Below, piece by piece: positions 62,516 through 64,000 of a stretch of DNA of 64,000 bases (position 1 is its first letter; every line of letters starts with the position of its first letter). Source of the DNA: a virus; IMG/VR virus record IMGVR_UViG_3300029915_000731, positions 1 through 64,000 of that record. The stretch is one strand, 5' to 3'. Both the position numbers and the translations under genes were made by a program. The notes below the pieces were generated by a model that saw only the letters and a program-made list of their open reading frames with translations, was not told the DNA's origin and made no database searches.

Positions 62516-64000
62516 ATGTCAATCAATTTTCCAAATGTAGTTTCTAGAACGTTAGACCCATCGGGAAAGTCCCTCCTAACTGTGGTCGGTCTTCATGACC
62601 GACAGCTTTCTGATGCCGACCTCAACCTGATTCAATCTCTTCAGGATTCGAAGCGACAGAAGCTAGTCAGCAACATGGCGACCTCTGGATGTTTGACCTA
62701 TGCTCCTTTTCAGTTTGTCCCCAGTATCGACAACACGTTCTTGATTCCCCAATTCGACGTGCTCTTCAACGGTGAAGTCGTCACCATTGCAGGTCACCTG
62801 TCGGACGACCCCACCCTCAACCGGGTTGTGATTCCTCAGCCGACCTCTTGGATAGCGGGTCAGACTTCTGAACCAGCGGCTATATACGTTGTTTTCTTGG
62901 AGATGTGGTATCAGAACCTCGACCCATCAACGGGCGAGGGGTATCTCCTAGACCCCTTTGATTCCACTCAATATTTCTACTACCCCTACGGGTGTGTGAA
63001 CCCCGATTTGAACTCCGCCATTGCGGGGCCGAATGCCATGCCGGATGATGCCATCGACATCTTCGACAGCGGTCTTCAGACCACTCAGCGTGCCCAGATT
63101 CAGTGGCGTTTCAACGTCCAGCGGGTCGCCCTGACCTATGATTTCACCCAGTATAGCTTCGGCCTTCAACCAGGAGCCCGCCCAACTGAGATAGTGTATG
63201 CACAAGCTCAGCCACAAGGCGGCTCAACTCCCATCATTGATTCTGGATACACGTATTGGAACCAAGGAGATACGAGTTCATCCAACCCTCATTTCACAGG
63301 AGATACGGGGCTATGGGCGGCTGGTGATGTCACTCAAGGGACAATTAACTCCCTCAACACGTTAGACGGCTTGAGCTATGCCCTCCCGATGGCCATTGTC
63401 TGCCAGAAAAACACGGGGAACTTTAATGTTCAGACCAACCCATTCGGCTGTGGAAATTCATCAAACGCCTCGCTTTCCGGGAGATACGACCAAAAGCTAG
63501 CTACTCAGATTTTTGCTGAGGATGTAGTCGATACCCGGCAGACAGTGAGCCTCAACGGCTGGGACTACGAAGACCTGCTGCGTGGCGGCTTCGTGGATGT
63601 CATCTCAGGGAACTGCCGTCTTGCCATCTCTCGCGGTATCTCACCGGGTATGGATAGTCGGGCGTTGGGTTCGGCTTTGGATTACTATGTTTCGGTGGCT
63701 CCTTCAACCTCCCCCGTACTCAACACAGATGAAATTGGACAGTGGGACGGCTACGCCAATGGCTTCAGTTCCGATCAACGTACCTTCTATGTTACTCAGC
63801 AGGTGACCAAAGCGGGTAACAACCAGACATGGGTGACAGGGGGTTTCAATCCCGACACGTTCAACTTGAGTTTACCCGGCCAGAGTTCAGCCACCATCTC
63901 GTCCGCTGTAGTGCAAGCATTCAACACACAGGGTAACGTGAAGGTTCCAGTGACTCTACAGCCCGGTCAAATCACCATAACAGGCATAGGGTCTAAGCAG
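62516..64000 (+). CDS. Baseplate-type structural protein (right-truncated)
   Basis: 495 residues to the window edge, without a stop. AGGACTCATCT precedes ATG 62516. LSDADLNLIQSLQDSKRQKLVSN near residue 32 resembles the start of DUF4815-type baseplate proteins, where a D..N..Q.L pattern begins the chain. Then beta-rich domains with Thr/Ser/Gly loops (AAIYVVFLEMWYQNLDP, ALPMAIVCQKN). Opens a new plus-strand tail operon. Confidence 0.65.
   Translation, partial: MSINFPNVVSRTLDPSGKSLLTVVGLHDRQLSDADLNLIQSLQDSKRQKLVSNMATSGCLTYAPFQFVPSIDNTFLIPQFDVLFNGEVVTIAGHLSDDPTLNRVVIPQPTSWIAGQTSEPAAIYVVFLEMWYQNLDPSTGEGYLLDPFDSTQYFYYPYGCVNPDLNSAIAGPNAMPDDAIDIFDSGLQTTQRAQIQWRFNVQRVALTYDFTQYSFGLQPGARPTEIVYAQAQPQGGSTPIIDSGYTYWNQGDTSSSNPHFTGDTGLWAAGDVTQGTINSLNTLDGLSYALPMAIVCQKNTGNFNVQTNPFGCGNSSNASLSGRYDQKLATQIFAEDVVDTRQTVSLNGWDYEDLLRGGFVDVISGNCRLAISRGISPGMDSRALGSALDYYVSVAPSTSPVLNTDEIGQWDGYANGFSSDQRTFYVTQQVTKAGNNQTWVTGGFNPDTFNLSLPGQSSATISSAVVQAFNTQGNVKVPVTLQPGQITITGIGSKQ

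Overview
The window is a 64 kb piece of a large tailed-phage genome. It has long one-direction operons with overlapping stop and start codons, a replication and recombination block without ribosomal or metabolic housekeeping genes, a tape measure gene followed by baseplate genes, many tRNAs, and dozens of small orphan genes. The hub and spike order suggests a contractile-tailed (myovirus-like) phage. The host cannot be fixed from the sequence. Two weak hints, recalled and not searched, point to Acidobacteriota: an AQKARWA-type tail on the first protein and the replication-initiation-like protein at 39.6-40.2 kb. The standard genetic code is used, since TAA, TGA and TAG all end genes.

Layout. 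1-41.7 kb is almost entirely on the minus strand. It holds accessory genes (a stand-alone response-regulator receiver, two lipoproteins, an outer-membrane-like protein, an ART-like protein) and DNA metabolism: PhoH with an intein, SbcD-like nuclease, an SbcC-like half protein, RecA/UvsX-like recombinase, RuvC-like nuclease, DnaQ-like exonuclease, probable SSB, HU-like protein, XPD/DinG-like helicase, vitamin B12-dependent ribonucleotide reductase, DnaC-like loader and DnaB-like helicase. Two islands of stable RNA genes interrupt this block. The first (3.2-4.8 kb) has seven leucine tRNAs and two tyrosine tRNAs. The second (28.9-33.0 kb) has twelve more tRNAs, several odd tRNA-shaped elements, a complete bacterial A-type RNase P RNA, and a class I release factor gene that appears to need a +1 frameshift at CUU UAG. 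A family of 36-37 nt CRISPR-like repeats is scattered through the second island and just beyond it, and an ECF-type sigma factor sits beside it.

From 41.8 kb the plus strand carries virion genes: two pre-tape-measure proteins, a chaperone-like protein, tape measure, a lytic-transglycosylase/baseplate fusion, hub, spike and large baseplate proteins, and an unfinished baseplate-like gene at the right edge. Minus-strand insertions there are a four-helix membrane protein and a lysin-like cluster at 60.0-62.3 kb.

How it works together (inference): the minus-strand genes look like early and middle functions, and the phage seems to bring its own translation kit (tRNAs, the RNA that matures tRNA 5' ends, and a termination factor with its own feedback). 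Two regulatory signatures recur: a -10-like box followed by a conserved 5' hairpin in front of four genes on both strands, and a GTATTAG motif just upstream of many genes. No terminase, capsid, DNA polymerase, integrase or cas gene is visible in this window.
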